Assembly (NCBI GenBank): GCA_023935145.1
Contig: CM043700.1
Span: 143,386,828 to 143,450,827, forward strand
DNA from: Bretschneidera sinensis
Taxonomy: Eukaryota > Streptophyta > Magnoliopsida > Brassicales > Akaniaceae
DNA length: 64,000 nt
Direction: 5' to 3'
The notes below the pieces were generated by a model. It had not been told where the DNA came from and ran no database searches. It saw only the letters and a list, made by a program, of their open reading frames with translations. Of this stretch, positions 1 to 10,417 are shown piece by piece (position 1 is the stretch's first letter; each line of letters opens with the position of its first letter). A program made the translations under genes and the position numbers.

Positions 1-90
1 ATAAAGTTTATAATTATGTAGAGTATGGTTTCACCCACTGAAGGGAATAACATAGTGGCGACAGAGAATCCTCATATTTAAGGTGCAAAG

Positions 91-402
91 TGATAGAGAG
101 ACATCCTAGGTGTTAGAGATTATGTTTATTAGCATATTTTCGTCCTTGTTTTAAGGATTACTTTAGGCCATGTTTTCATCATTGTTTTAAAGATTACTTT
201 AGACCATGTTTTCATCCTTGTTTTAAGGCTTTTCTTTTTCCTTTAACAACCTATATATAGGTTGAATTGTATTCTCAATATAATAGAATCAAAAGAGAAC
301 TTATGTAAGGTATTCTCAATGTAATAGAAATCATGTAACCATTTGTACAATCTCTTTACTCTCTTCAATTCTCACTTCTCTTCACTCTCTTCAATTCTAA
401 CA
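91..402 (+). repeat. 5' LTR of the small retrotransposon
   Basis: This LTR is 312 bp long and ends ...TTCTAACA directly before the primer-binding site. It carries a TATA-like stretch (CCTATATATAGG, near 250). Around 135-230 a 36-bp unit (CATGTTTTCATC...TTTAAGGATTACTTTAG) occurs three times, against two in the 3' LTR. Confidence 0.85.
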
Positions 403-414
403 TGGTATCAGAGC
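403..414 (+). other. Primer-binding site of the small LTR element
   Basis: TGGTATCAGAGC follows the LTR end directly. This is the usual site for initiator-Met tRNA priming in plant Copia elements. Confidence 0.85.
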
Positions 415-1059
415 ACTCAAGCCATCAAGCTTAAAAACCAATCTTCATATCTCCCTTATATCTCCCTCTTTTTCTTTTCCCCTTCTCTGCAATGTCTTCT
501 CCAACCAACTCAGGAAATCAAGGTTTTCATAACTCCTATTCCCCCTTCAACAGCAATTTTTCCTATAACACAGTGGGGAACTTTGCTCCAGCAAGTAACT
601 CACCATTTTTCTATCTGTCAATCATTAAAATCATCAAACCCCTCTTCTTTCCCGCTGTTTCGTCATACCTCTCTCCTCTTCTTTGTTCCCTTACCAAAAT
701 TTGCCTCTCCCTCTCATCTAAATTTTACAGAAACACCTTTCCTTTCCTTTTCCTCTCTCTCTCTACCTTTTTGCCGTGCCTTCTCTCTTTCTCTATCTCT
801 TCTGGGCTTCACTGCACCCTATCCTATTCAACAGCTCCAGACGGATTCCCTGGAACTCTCTTTAGAAATTGAAATCACTTTCATTCCCTCTCTTTCTCTC
901 TCTCTCTCTAAACAAATGGAATCTTCTCTCTCAACAACAACCTCAGCTTCTTCCTTCTCAGCTGTCACCAAAACGACCGAGAATTTGCATCATTGCAGTA
1001 ATTGCCATCTCTCTCCCCTCTCCTTTAGTTTCTCTCCTAAGCCCAAGGTTGTTTCCTAC

Positions 1060-1294
1060 AAATCTATAATCTGCCTTCTATCTGAATCAAACCTATCTCT
1101 ACTTACTTCAAGCTCTTCCATCAACTTCTTAGTGTTGGATTTTGAGTTTGACACATGAGTTTCCAATTCAACTACCTGCTTTTGCAGCTAATATCCTCTT
1201 ATTCTCTCCATTTCAAGATCAGCCTCCCTCATTTTGATATCTCTCTGTGACATTCAAAGAGCTTCACGATAAGCTTCTAGATCACGAGACTTTT
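1060..1294 (-). pseudogene. Antisense captured exon-like segment encoding coiled coil
   Basis: Read on the minus strand, this segment encodes a charged heptad-like peptide (contains ...AYREAL, MREADLEMERIRGY, QKQVVELETHVSNSKS, KKLMEELEVSRDRFDSDRR). Two or three stop codons interrupt it. On the minus strand it is preceded by a pyrimidine tract ending in AG (near 1296) and followed by GT (1059-1058), as expected of an exon with intron ends. It runs opposite to the retrotransposon and does not resemble gag or pol. The likely origin is a host coiled-coil gene captured with intron sequence. The donor gene is not recognised. Confidence 0.5.
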
Positions 1295-1401
1295 CTAAAA
1301 CAATAAGAAGGGAAGAAAGTGACAACACCAATCACTGCCCAGTACAACCATCATCGGTTCAAGATTGGCATCCGAGATGGAAGCTTCATCTTGCGGGGGC
1401 A

Positions 1402-1677
1402 TGATAGAGAGACATCCTAGGTGTTAGAGATTATGTTTATTAGTATATTTTCATCATTGTTTTAAGGATTACTTTAGACCATGTTTTCATCATTGTTTTA
1501 AGGCTTGCCTTTTTCCTTTAACAACCTATATATAGGTTGAATTGTATTCTCGATATAATAGAACCAAAAGAGAACTTATGTAAGGTATTCCCAATGTAAT
1601 ATAAATCATGTAGCCGTTTGTACAATCTTTTTACTCTCTTCAATTCTCACTTTTCTTCACTCTCTTAAATTCTAACA
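1402..1677 (+). repeat. 3' LTR of the small retrotransposon
   Basis: This 276-bp direct repeat of 91-402 is preceded by the polypurine tract and followed by the CAAAG target-site copy. It is shorter than the 5' LTR mainly because it has one fewer 36-bp unit. Confidence 0.85.
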
Positions 1678-1838
1678 CAAAGTTGAGTCATTTAATTTCA
1701 ATTAAGTTGTAAACCTATATATTTAGGCATATTATGTTCCGTGAATAAATCAATGCAGTAGCAATATTTCCTAAAAACTGTTGCCTTGTTTCTTATTTGC
1801 TCCATCTGCAATATTCCAGAAAATCTTCTAGTACTTAC

Positions 1839-2011
1839 TCTTGTTCCCCTTTACCCCAACAAATATTGCCTTCGACCCTCTCACCCTTCAAAATCACCTT
1901 CTCCCTGCAATTAGGTATCCCGGTCTCAAAGGCCTGATGGAGAAGGTGGAGTACTGCTTCATCAAGTTCTAATGGTCGGCTAGTTGCAGGAACAACCATT
2001 ACTCTTGCATT
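1839..2011 (-). pseudogene. Orphan exon of an ATAD1/MSP1-type AAA ATPase
   Basis: The minus-strand translation NARVMVVPATSRPLELDEAVL, then HQAFETGIPNCREK, ILKGERVE, matches the segment after Walker B in plant ATAD1/MSP1-like AAA ATPases (outer-membrane extractases). There the family reads approximately ARVMVL-ATNRP-ELDEAILRR and then KGERVE. The sensor-1 Asn and the arginine pair of the LRR motif are replaced, and a few codons before ILKGERVE are missing. An acceptor-like AG (2013-2012) and a donor-like GTAAGT (1838-1833) flank it. No neighbouring exons with Walker A or B are seen, so it is a relic. The family call rests on motif recognition only. Confidence 0.6.
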
Positions 2012-2519
2012 CTTTATACAAGGAAAATATGAAATCATCAAATTTCAAAAAAAATAGAAACAATTGATGTAACATATTTTAGATGGTCACTTCCATGACA
2101 AAAGGAAACTTCAGAAGGAAGGAAAAAAATAAAAACTCATTATCTGTGTTACCATCTGTTTTCACCATCCTTTGAAATATTTCTGTATCTCTCACTGTCT
2201 CACCTAGATGCATGCGCACCATCTGTTTGTTACGGAGTATACGATATGAGGCTTTTAAGCTGTCCTTTATCAGCTCCTACCGCTGGAATCTCTTCTACTA
2301 CCTCCCTCTTTTTTATTTTCCTTTTATCACGTTCTGAGCAGTTCCCCTAGTCATATTTAATTTTGCACACTTCACACTTCGATATCAATTAATTTGGCCT
2401 TAGGTGGTCTGATAAATGGTTCCTTTTGTGGTTTTCATCTTCTGTAGGAGTTGCTGCAATTTTGAAAGCTGACTGAGAAAACTTCTTTCTTGGGCTCATC
2501 AGCAGTGAAGTAGAACGAA
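2012..2519. other. Non-coding stretch
   Basis: No convincing ORF, RNA gene or repeat is seen. It could be remnant intron sequence of the AAA ATPase relic, but no further exon could be identified. Confidence 0.4.
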
Positions 2520-2864
2520 ATGGCACTCACCAATAGCAGTAAAAATCATTCAACTTGGACGATCTTCTATGTTGCTTGTTCTGTTTCTCTTGTTCCAGAT
2601 GATGATGATGATGAGGAGGAGGAGAAGGAGAATGATCATAAAGGTGATGATGATAAGGAGGAGGAGGAGGTTTCCATTGTTCGAGCTTCTGTGTTCTCCT
2701 TGAATGGTGAGTTATATCCAGCAAAAAGAAGAATTATTGATCCAAGAAGTGCCTCTAAAACTCACAATGTTGATAATTTTGGTGCTAGTGAGATCTTTCG
2801 GGTACATTCTCTAAAACTCAAAATGTTGATAGTACATTGGGATCCAAGAGTTTTATTTATTTAA
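2520..2864 (+). CDS. Hypothetical acidic ORF, 114 codons
   Basis: This ATG-initiated ORF has a run of Asp/Glu (about residues 27-50) that comes from a GAT/GAG-rich microsatellite-like stretch at 2598-2670. The C-terminal half contains two similar short segments around 2745-2830 (CTCTAAAACTCA...ATGTTGATA), so the end was built by a local duplication. No domain is recognised and no TATA box or intron signals support it. It may be a chance ORF or part of a lost gene. Confidence 0.15.
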   Translation: MALTNSSKNHSTWTIFYVACSVSLVPDDDDDEEEEKENDHKGDDDKEEEEVSIVRASVFSLNGELYPAKRRIIDPRSASKTHNVDNFGASEIFRVHSLKLKMLIVHWDPRVLFI

Positions 2865-3960
2865 TATTATCAATAGGTGTGAGTTCAACTTTAATTTAAA
2901 TTGAAGATTTTTTTTTTGGAATTTACTTGTAGGTTTAGTAAAATTAGAGAATTTTTATGTTACTTTCAAAGAGAAAATGAATTGATGGATTTGAGTATGT
3001 AATAATTATTGCGAATATCTAACATTCTTTTAGGAAAAATATATGATATAATTTAAAACATAATTTTATATCACTTTTAATTATGAATGAGTAGTGCTAT
3101 ACATACACCCTTTTTTTAGGTGTTTGAGACATCTTCGAAGCTCTTTAGTAATTGATTGAAACTAAATTAATAATAGACCTTTAGCTGAGTACTAAGTCTC
3201 GAAGGATTTTTATATCTTACTCGTTATAGCGTTTTTGATAGGAAAAAACTAAAAAAACGACTAATTTAAGTTTATTACTAATATATTTTTACAAATTACA
3301 TGTTGTCTATGTTGATGGATTCTCACGGTAATATGAATATCATTACTGTTTATGAATTTAACATGCAAAACATGTGATGAAATATTTTTAAAAATAATGG
3401 TTTTAAAATATTATGTTAGAAACTTGTGCTAATTTTTGGTGTGGTAATTATCATAATATCTTTTATAATGTTAATAGATATTAATATGAAATATTATATT
3501 AAGATTAATTGGTAAATAGATAATCTCATTTCATTTATACTTTTCACTCTTCAATTTTCTTAATTTAAAAAAATTATGATTTGCACACGTAAAAAAAAAT
3601 ATCATCTTAATTGTTTTTTTCCTCACGTTTTCTTCTATGATTAAAATTTATTATATACACTTTTATTTCCCCCTATTTTTCTTTCTATAATTTTTTTTCC
3701 CCACTAATCCCAACCCTTCATTTTCCTCGAAAGAAAAAAATGTAAGCGTTTATAAAATCATGTCGTCTTTGAACCAATGAGATTACTTATTTGATGTCAC
3801 ATTTACGACGTGGCACACTGTTATTGGTTTATTTCAAGCCTTGGAGAAATCAGACGTGATGACAGAGATCCGGCTTCTTCGCTGGCTCCTCATCAAAGGA
3901 ACACGTCATTTTCCCGTCAATTGTGACGGTTACTTAAATGTGTTAGTCATATCCGTACAT
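2865..3960. other. AT-rich intergenic DNA with ACGT-core motifs
   Basis: No gene is seen. Near 3809-3912 there are ACGTGGC and ACACGTCA elements resembling ABRE or bZIP sites, within a promoter-like stretch. No coding start follows before the next repeat. Confidence 0.3.
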
Positions 3961-3974
3961 ACCATAAAGATAAA

Positions 3975-4940
3975 AAAAAATTACTGTCAATTATTCAAAT
4001 TTCTCTGAAGGAATTACCCTCAAAATTTAAAATACACTGATTCCATCCGTCGTCTACCGGAGCTAACGGAAAAAAATGTTTTTGCTGTGATACCACAATT
4101 GACAAATTTTCCCATTACTCCAAAATTCTTTTCAAGAATATAAACCAAAAGTTAACAAATTTCACATCTTACATCACTAACCAAATCAGATTTTTTTGGG
4201 TAGCCAAACAAAATTTACTCCTTGAGAGAACCCTAAAAAAAACAAAAAAACTAACTTAAAAAGCAAGCATACCACCAAAAAAAATGTTTGTGAACATTGT
4301 TTGATTTTTCGATCACTTAAGTCTTCACATAAAATTCCTTAAAATCCAATATTTCATTTGTCTTAGTATTTTCTTTTTCCTTCTCTTCTTCTCCATTCAA
4401 ACACCACCAAAATAAACCCTTATTTCTCTCATAGGGTTTCCTTATTCTCTCCCTCCTTGGTGACCAAGTCATTCATGGTCATCTTGCGGCCGAAAGAGAT
4501 GGCAAACGATGGGGACTTCACGGACAATGCACTCATGGTCGTAGGTGAGGATGATGATGGAGCCATGGGAAAGATTGAAAGAGGAGAAATGAGTGTTGGG
4601 GTTGGCCACATTGGTATTTTGGTTCGTGGAAAGATATTGGTTGTCGTTTGGATTTTGGAGCTGGATTTAGGTTTTGAGAGTAGCGGATAAATAGATAAAG
4701 AGAGAAGTAGAAGAAAGAACTGTCGAGTTAAAAGGGTTAAACCATCGGTAATTTGGGCATTTTCAAAAAAAAAAATTAACGTTGATGTCATCTTTTTGTT
4801 ACGATTAGTGGATGGAATACAGCAATACGTGACAATGCGTTGGACGGAGTAAAAATATAGAGAGTCGTTTGTGTATACGTAACTTAAGAGATCTCTCTTT
4901 ATTTATATGTTATCTCAAGGGGGGTTTGAATAATTTACTC
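3975..4940. mobile_element. Possible decayed terminal-inverted-repeat element
   Basis: The left end contains AATTATTCAAA..., ATTCCATCC and AACGGAAAAA. The reverse complement of the right end (4776-4940) contains AAATTATTCAAA, ATTCCATCCACTAATCGTAAC and AAAAAGATG in the same order, so the ends look like diverged inverted repeats about 100-150 bp long. The interior holds two overlapping weak ORFs (4429-4791 minus, 4457-4690 plus) with no recognisable transposase. No clear target-site duplication was found. A MULE-like non-autonomous element is possible. Confidence 0.3.
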
Positions 4941-4945
4941 AAAAA

Positions 4946-5300
4946 TATATTCCGATAAAATTGATACTAAATTGGTTAACCAAATAATGTATATCGATTA
5001 GTGGTTAATTTTTTTAATCATTTCATTCATTTAACCGATTAAGAAATAATTATTAATATTAATAATATGTTAAATATAAATATATAATATATAATAAATT
5101 AAAAAATTAAGTATAAATTAATATATAGTATATTAAAAAACCTAAATATATAAACAGTGTCGTTAACCAATTAATCAACCATAACCGACCAAAATAAATT
5201 CGATCAGTTAATATTAAAAAGTTTATGTTAATTTGATCGAAACAATTAAAAAAATTAACCAAAAAATCGTTTAAAATTTTTAACCGATCGTTTGTATACA
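4946..5300. repeat. AT-rich repeat with AACCGATTAA-type motifs
   Basis: Several variants of TTAACCGATTAA / CGATTAGTGGTTAA occur in both orientations, spaced through an AT-rich stretch. This is typical of short plant inverted-repeat elements. No coding capacity. Confidence 0.3.
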
Positions 5301-5855
5301 TTTAATGCCTGCTAATATTATTCTTTTTTTAACTTTGCATCATAAATAGTACCCAGCAAACTAAAAGCTTTGCATTGCAAATATAATTTTTCTATAAAGC
5401 TAAGAACTATTGACTAAATATTAGACTCTTATATAAAACAATTCAATTTTACCGAATGCATTTTATTTTATTTTATTTTATTTTATAATGCCATTCCATG
5501 TTTAATATGATATTGTTTGATTTTAAGTCACGTTTTTTTATTTTATGAAAACACTATGCATAAAATTGATGAAAATAAATAATTTAGATATAACTTAATT
5601 GATAATTATAATTATAATTTATTTTTATTTACCGTCCGAAGGTTACAGGAAATGAAAATCACCTTCCCTTTACGCGGTAAATCCTCGAAGCTTCAAAGAA
5701 ACAAAAGGTTATTTAATTTAGTATCTAAATAAAAAATACGCATTATCCAAAGCATTAATTATGAAATTCCTTATAAGCACGTAACTTCCGTTTACAGAAT
5801 TAACCCCGTCAGTTACCAACCTCCTAAACTTCCGTTAAATGTCATCAAGTCCTAC
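5301..5855 (+). promoter_or_regulatory. Upstream region of the PI4K gamma gene
   Basis: This AT-rich stretch contains an (ATTTT)n run at about 5460-5485. It becomes more GC-rich and promoter-like after 5635. No gene is seen. Confidence 0.35.
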
Positions 5856-5865
5856 TCTATAAATA
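5856..5865 (+). promoter_or_regulatory. TATA box of the PI4K gamma gene
   Basis: TCTATAAATA lies about 30 bp before a CT-rich leader (TTTTCTCTCTCTAGCAG, near 5902) and about 150 bp before the upstream ORF. Its position fits transcription starting near 5890. Confidence 0.6.
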
Positions 5866-6004
5866 GCCCCGTCGATTCATCACATTAAATCTATCGATTT
5901 CATTTTCTCTCTCTAGCAGAGTAAAGTATCTAGAGAAAAAGTAAGAGAAAATTTCGGATTCTCGGAAACTTGGCAGGGAAGTCACAGAGAGAAGCTTAGA
6001 TTAA

Positions 6005-6055
6005 ATGGCGAGGTTTATTTCAAATTTCTCGTCATTTCATCCCCATTTCACGTGA
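6005..6055 (+). CDS. Upstream ORF in PI4K gamma leader (16 codons)
   Basis: An ATG at 6005 opens a 16-codon frame (MARFISNFSSFHPHFT) ending in TGA at 6053, just before a splice donor (AAG/GTATGG at 6060/6061). It lies in the first leader exon, well upstream of the main start at 6966, so it would be retained in the spliced mRNA. Such upstream ORFs often lower translation of the main frame; whether this one is translated is unknown. Confidence 0.35.
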   Translation: MARFISNFSSFHPHFT

Positions 6056-6060
6056 ATAAG

Positions 6061-6537
6061 GTATGGATTTGTACGGATTTATTTTTCTCTTTACCTCAGA
6101 TTAATTCATTTCTTCTTTATTTTACTTGCGAAAATTCTAGATATATATCATAGATACAATCTACTTCGTTACGGAGAGGGGTGAAAGAAAGAAAATAAAT
6201 CTAAGTATTTGATTTAGTTGATTGAGATATTTGGTGGAATCTGATTTGTTGTCTGCCTTTTGATTTTGTTGCAATTATATCACTTACACGAGTTGAGTTG
6301 GGCTCAGTCCAATTGAGAGCTCTAATGCAACTAAGCCTTTCATGGATTGTTTGGTTCACTCGAATGGAGAATCTGGGCTGAATTTTTGCTATCTTTGATT
6401 TGCTTTGTTCGAGTCAATCTTAGAATTAGGGTTTTAGTCTTAGTAGTTATAGCTTTTTCTTCACATTTTCGTCTGTTTTGTTACAGTGATTGATAGCCTT
6501 CTATGGTGTCTGATTGCATAAATTTTGTTTATTGCAG
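6061..6537 (+). other. Intron in the PI4K gamma 5' leader
   Basis: The donor GTATGG follows AAG at 6058-6060. The acceptor TTTATTGCAG ends at 6537 after a T-rich stretch. The intron sits wholly in the untranslated leader. Confidence 0.6.
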
Positions 6538-6965
6538 GTTCTTTACATTTGAGCATGCAGTGAAGTTTTGACCTTTCACCAAATATTTGGGGAGTGGCAC
6601 AAAAGACTAAATCTTTTATTTTTTTTTTGAAAATACAAGCACATCCAAAACCTTACGAATTTGAGGTGTAGCAACAGCAATCCTTCTTAAGAGAGCACTT
6701 GGGGGCATGAGTCAAACCCCTGTATCCCTTTACTCATGAGGATTCTAGCACTTGTCTAGGGGTTTGGGTGATGTCCTATTTAGATTTGAAAAGAAATTTA
6801 TGTCTATATGCGGGTTTAATTCTTGGATTTTATCCTTGAACCTTTTTTTAGTTTTACTTGACTGATCTAGGTTTTGGGGATTATCCTCTCTCAATGAGAT
6901 TTAGGCTGCAGAAGATATTGATATAAAACACACAGCGGACGGGGTTTAGATCTACAGGGTCAGCA

Positions 6966-9504
6966 ATGTCAATAGCTAGTGTAGCTCTTAGTCCAGTGCT
7001 TGAGGAGTCATTGAATTTCCCTGGTAATTTCACTGGCCGATATGGTCAGCCTTCAAGTGACTCAATTTGGATTTATCTCACTGTTGGTGGGTCTGTGATT
7101 CCTATGCGAGTGATGGAATCAGATTCTATTGCTTCTGTGAAGCTAAGGATTCAGACTTTCAAGGGATTTTTTGTGAAAAAGCAGAAACTGGTATATGAAG
7201 GGAGGGAATTGGCTCGGAACAATTCTCGTGTCCGAGACTATGGGCTTGCTGATGGGAATGTATTGCATTTGGTGCTAAGGCTTTCAGATCTCCAAGCTAT
7301 TACTGTTAGGACTGTATGTGGGAAGGAGTTTGAGTTCCATGTTGAGAGGGGTAGAAACGTGGGTTATGTGAAGCAGCAAATTGCTAAGAAGGGGAAAGGG
7401 TTTCTTGATCTCAAGGATCAAAAACTTATATTTGATGGTGAAGAGCTTGATGATCAGAGTCTTATTACTGATATCTCTAAAACTAGTGAACCTGTGATTC
7501 ATTTGCTGGTTCGGAGATCTGCTAAAATAAGGGCTACACCTGTTGAGAAAGAATTTGAAGTGTCTATTGAGGCAACAAATTTGAATGAGAAGAGGGGATA
7601 TGTAGGAGAACACCAATGTAGGGCACTATCTGTGGGATGTCAGGTTCTAGAGAGAAAGCAATTGCTGAGAGATTTCCTCTTGGAGCCTCTGATTGTTAAT
7701 TCCAAAATTGAGCCGCCTTCAGTGATTAGAGAGCTTATTAGCTCTACTTTTGATGGTCTGGAGAGAAGAAATGAACCAATTCGATCATCAGAGGGATCAG
7801 GGGGAGCTTATTTCATGCAAGATTCATCTGGTCAGAAGTATATCTCTGTATTTAAGCCTATTGATGAGGAGCCAATGGCCATGAATAACCCACGGGGGCT
7901 ACCCTTGTCAGTAGATGGGGAGGGATTGAAGAAAGGCACAAGAGTAGGAGAAGGAGCACTTAGGGAAGTAGCAGCATACATTTTGGATCATCCAATGGCT
8001 GGATCTCGCACAATTTATCATGAGGAGAAGGGATTTGCTGGGGTCCCACCCACAGTGATGGTCAGGTGCTTGCACAAAGGATTCAATCATCCAGAGGGTT
8101 ACAAGAATACTTCCAAAAATGTCAAGATTGGGTCACTGCAGTTGTTTGTAAGGAATATTGGAAGTTGTGAAGATATGGGCTTTCGTGCTTTTCCAGTAGA
8201 TGAGGTACACAAGATCTCTGTGTTGGACATAAGGTTGGCCAATGCAGATAGGCATGCTGGGAACATATTGGTTAGCAAAGATGGTGAGGAAGGCCGGATT
8301 GTTCTTATTCCAATTGATCATGGCTACTGTTTGCCTGAGAAGGTAATATATTTACTTTTTGTGGATTTTAAATTTCTTATTGCTTTCTAATGGTTTCCCC
8401 TCCCAGCTCTTGTGTAAATGATATTCATGATAGGATTTGCATATGTTAGTCTTTTTCTTCTTCTTTTTGTTTGTCATTTCTCGACAAGCTTAGCCTTTTT
8501 CTTCAACTTCTTTTTGTTTGTCATTTCTCGACAAGCTTAGCCTTTTTCTTCAACTTCTTTTTGTCTGTCATTTCTCGACAAGCCTTTTTTTAAGGGACCG
8601 ACTTATATCTCAACCATAGATAATTTTTTTACACACAGTTGTACCTTTTTCTATAAAGTTTGTTTTATCTTCTATGTAATGGTTCATGCATAAACACTGA
8701 TGAGAGTTATAATGTGGTGAGCTGATCTGTTTATTCTGGTTATATGCAATAATCAATAAAGCACAGAATATGAGATGAACAGTGCAAACATATTGATTTC
8801 AAGTTAAAACCGCCATCTCATGGGCTCTTTGTTCTTTGTTGAACTTCTCCAGTGCTTAGTTCTCCTTAAAATGGCAATTTAGGTAATCCAAGTTTTGCTG
8901 ACAAAATAATAAGTTTTTCTTCAGATTTTTTGCTGCCTTCTAAACCATGATGGGAACCTCTAATTTGTTTCCCTTATGTTTCTAAGCAGTCTTCAAATTC
9001 CTTGGTTTAACATCTTAAATCAGAAGATATGTTTTAGGTGCTCTTCTATTGTGACATTTGAACCCTTTCTTGCTGTCTGTTGCTTCACCTCATCCTTTAT
9101 GCTTTTCACTGCAGTTTGAAGACTGCACGTTTGAATGGCTCTACTGGCCTCAAGCGCACGAACCTTATTCCCCAGACACTATTGACTACATCAAATCACT
9201 GGATGCTGAGCAAGATATTGAACTTATGAGGTTTCATGGCTGGGATATACCAGCTGAGTGTGTCCGTGTCCTTCGCATTTCCACCATGCTTCTGAAGAAA
9301 GGTGCAGAGAGGGGACTTACTCCCTTTGCCATAGGAAGCATCATGTGCAGGGAAACACTGAAGAAGGAATCTGTGATTGAGGAGATTGTTCGAGAAGCAC
9401 AAGAAGCTTTGCTCCCAGGAGCAAGTGAAGATGCGTTTCTCGAAAATGTGGCATTGATCATAGAGCATCGTCTTGATGGGCTGACCCGTAATGCCACGAA
9501 TTAA
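6966..9504 (+). CDS. PI4KG4: Phosphatidylinositol 4-kinase gamma (ubiquitin-like domain kinase)
   Basis: Two coding exons (6966-8342 and 9115-9504) join in frame to give 588 aa; the family is usually 550-650. Residues about 35-107 and 112-183 form two ubiquitin-like domains. The kinase domain of the PI3/PI4-kinase type follows, with a likely ATP-binding Lys297 (SVFKP), the catalytic loop DRHAGN at 428-433, and IDHGY at 450-454 in place of DFG. Exon 2 supplies the C-lobe (CTFEWLYWPQA onward). The family is named for PI 4-kinases that phosphorylate phosphatidylinositol, but plant gamma members have been reported to act mainly as Ser/Thr protein kinases on ubiquitin-pathway partners. The start was chosen because MSIASVALSP matches the family N-terminus and no in-frame upstream ATG was noticed. 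The frame is undamaged, so the gene is probably functional. Type gamma 4 rather than gamma 3 or 7 is inferred from resemblance. Confidence 0.93.
8343..9114 (+). other. Coding intron of PI4K gamma with local tandem repeat
   Basis: GTAATATA follows codon 459 (Lys). The acceptor TTTTCACTGCAG ends at 9114. Between about 8455 and 8585 a unit of roughly 55 bp (CTTTTTGTTTGTCATTTCTC GACAAGCTTAGCC) is repeated nearly three times. Confidence 0.85.
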
Positions 9505-9800
9505 GTTTGAGTTATATAGCATCATGTGCATAGGCTACTATGCACTGTCTCTACTCAAGATGGATGAATGTACTCCATTTATCTTTGGTGCTTTTGGTGG
9601 TTTGCAGGTTCTGTGTAGTGTGCGTTTGTTGCTGGAACTTGTGGACTCCATTTTCTACCTCAATCTGTTCATATGTCTTGAGCCTTGTGCAGCAACCCCT
9701 TCATTCTCTTTATCTCTCGCTGTAGCCAAAAAAAAATTGTAGTATGGATGTTCAAATACTTTGCTTTTGTTACTCAAGTTTGTTGATAATGATACATAGT
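9505..9800 (+). other. 3' untranslated region of PI4K gamma
   Basis: This T-rich sequence follows the TAA stop at 9502-9504. It has no long ORF of note. The end of the transcript cannot be fixed; the tandem repeat begins at 9801. Confidence 0.4.
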
Positions 9801-10417
9801 TTTCTTTTTGTGTACTCTTATTGTTCGGGTAAGTTTTGTGGTTAAGTTGCCTGTCACTCTGTACTTCTATTCTTTGCCTGGAATAGGATGTTTTATTAGC
9901 ATATAGCCATAAGAACAGAAAAAAAAGGTGAAAGAAAAAAATTGTCTTTTTCATTTATGTGCCGGATATGAAGATAAAAAAGGGGGCATAGATGGAAAAG
10001 TATTGTTTTCTTTTTGTAAACTCTTATTGTTCTGGTAAGTTTTGTGGTTAAGTTGCCTGTCACTCTGTACTTCTATTCTTTGCCTGGAATAGGATGTTTT
10101 ATTAGCATATAGCCATAAGAAAAGAAAAAAAAGGTGAAAGAAAAAAATTGTCTTTTTCATTTATGTGCCGGATATGAAGATAAAAAAGGGGGCATAGATG
10201 GAAAAGTATTGTTTTCTTTTTGTAAACTCTTATTGTTCTGGTAAGTTTTGTGGTTAAGTTGCCTGTCACTCTCTACTTCTATTCTTTGCCTGGAATAGGA
10301 TGTTTTATTAGCATATAGCCATAAGAAAAGAAAAAAAAAGTGAAAGAAAAAATTGTCTTTTTCATTTATGTGTTGGATATAAAATAAAGAAGGGGGCATA
10401 GATGGAAAAGTAAAAAA
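9801..10417. repeat. 206-bp tandem repeat, three copies
   Basis: Copies start at 9801, 10007 and 10213 with TTTCTTTTTG and are spaced exactly 206 bp apart with only a few differences. Each contains ...TTGCCTGGAATAGGATG... and ends GGGGGCATAGATGGAAAAG. A diverged fourth partial copy continues to about 10560. The array abuts the 3' end of the PI4K gene. Confidence 0.9.

Larger units (their letters stand above)
91..1677 (+). mobile_element. Complete small non-autonomous LTR retrotransposon
   Basis: Two direct repeats (91-402 and 1402-1677) begin TG and end CA. They flank about 1 kb with a primer-binding site (TGGTATCAGAGC, 403-414, matching initiator-Met tRNA as in Copia elements) and a polypurine tract (GCGGGGGCA, 1393-1401). 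The 5-bp direct repeat CAAAG lies at 86-90 and 1678-1682, so both ends are intact. The interior starts with a short gag-like ATG (492) but has no protease, integrase, reverse transcriptase or RNase H, so the element would need enzymes from an autonomous relative. The interior instead holds pyrimidine-rich sequence and an antisense exon-like segment. The class and boundaries are secure; the Copia assignment rests on the primer-binding site. Confidence 0.85.

Noticed and set aside
343..1158. 271-codon ORF across the small LTR element
   Set aside because: It is Ser/Leu/Phe-rich, starts inside the LTR on a non-conserved codon and follows CT-rich DNA; it matches no protein.
7284..7616. Minus-strand 110-codon ORF inside PI4K gamma
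   Set aside because: It is antisense to a conserved ubiquitin-like domain exon and has no features of its own.
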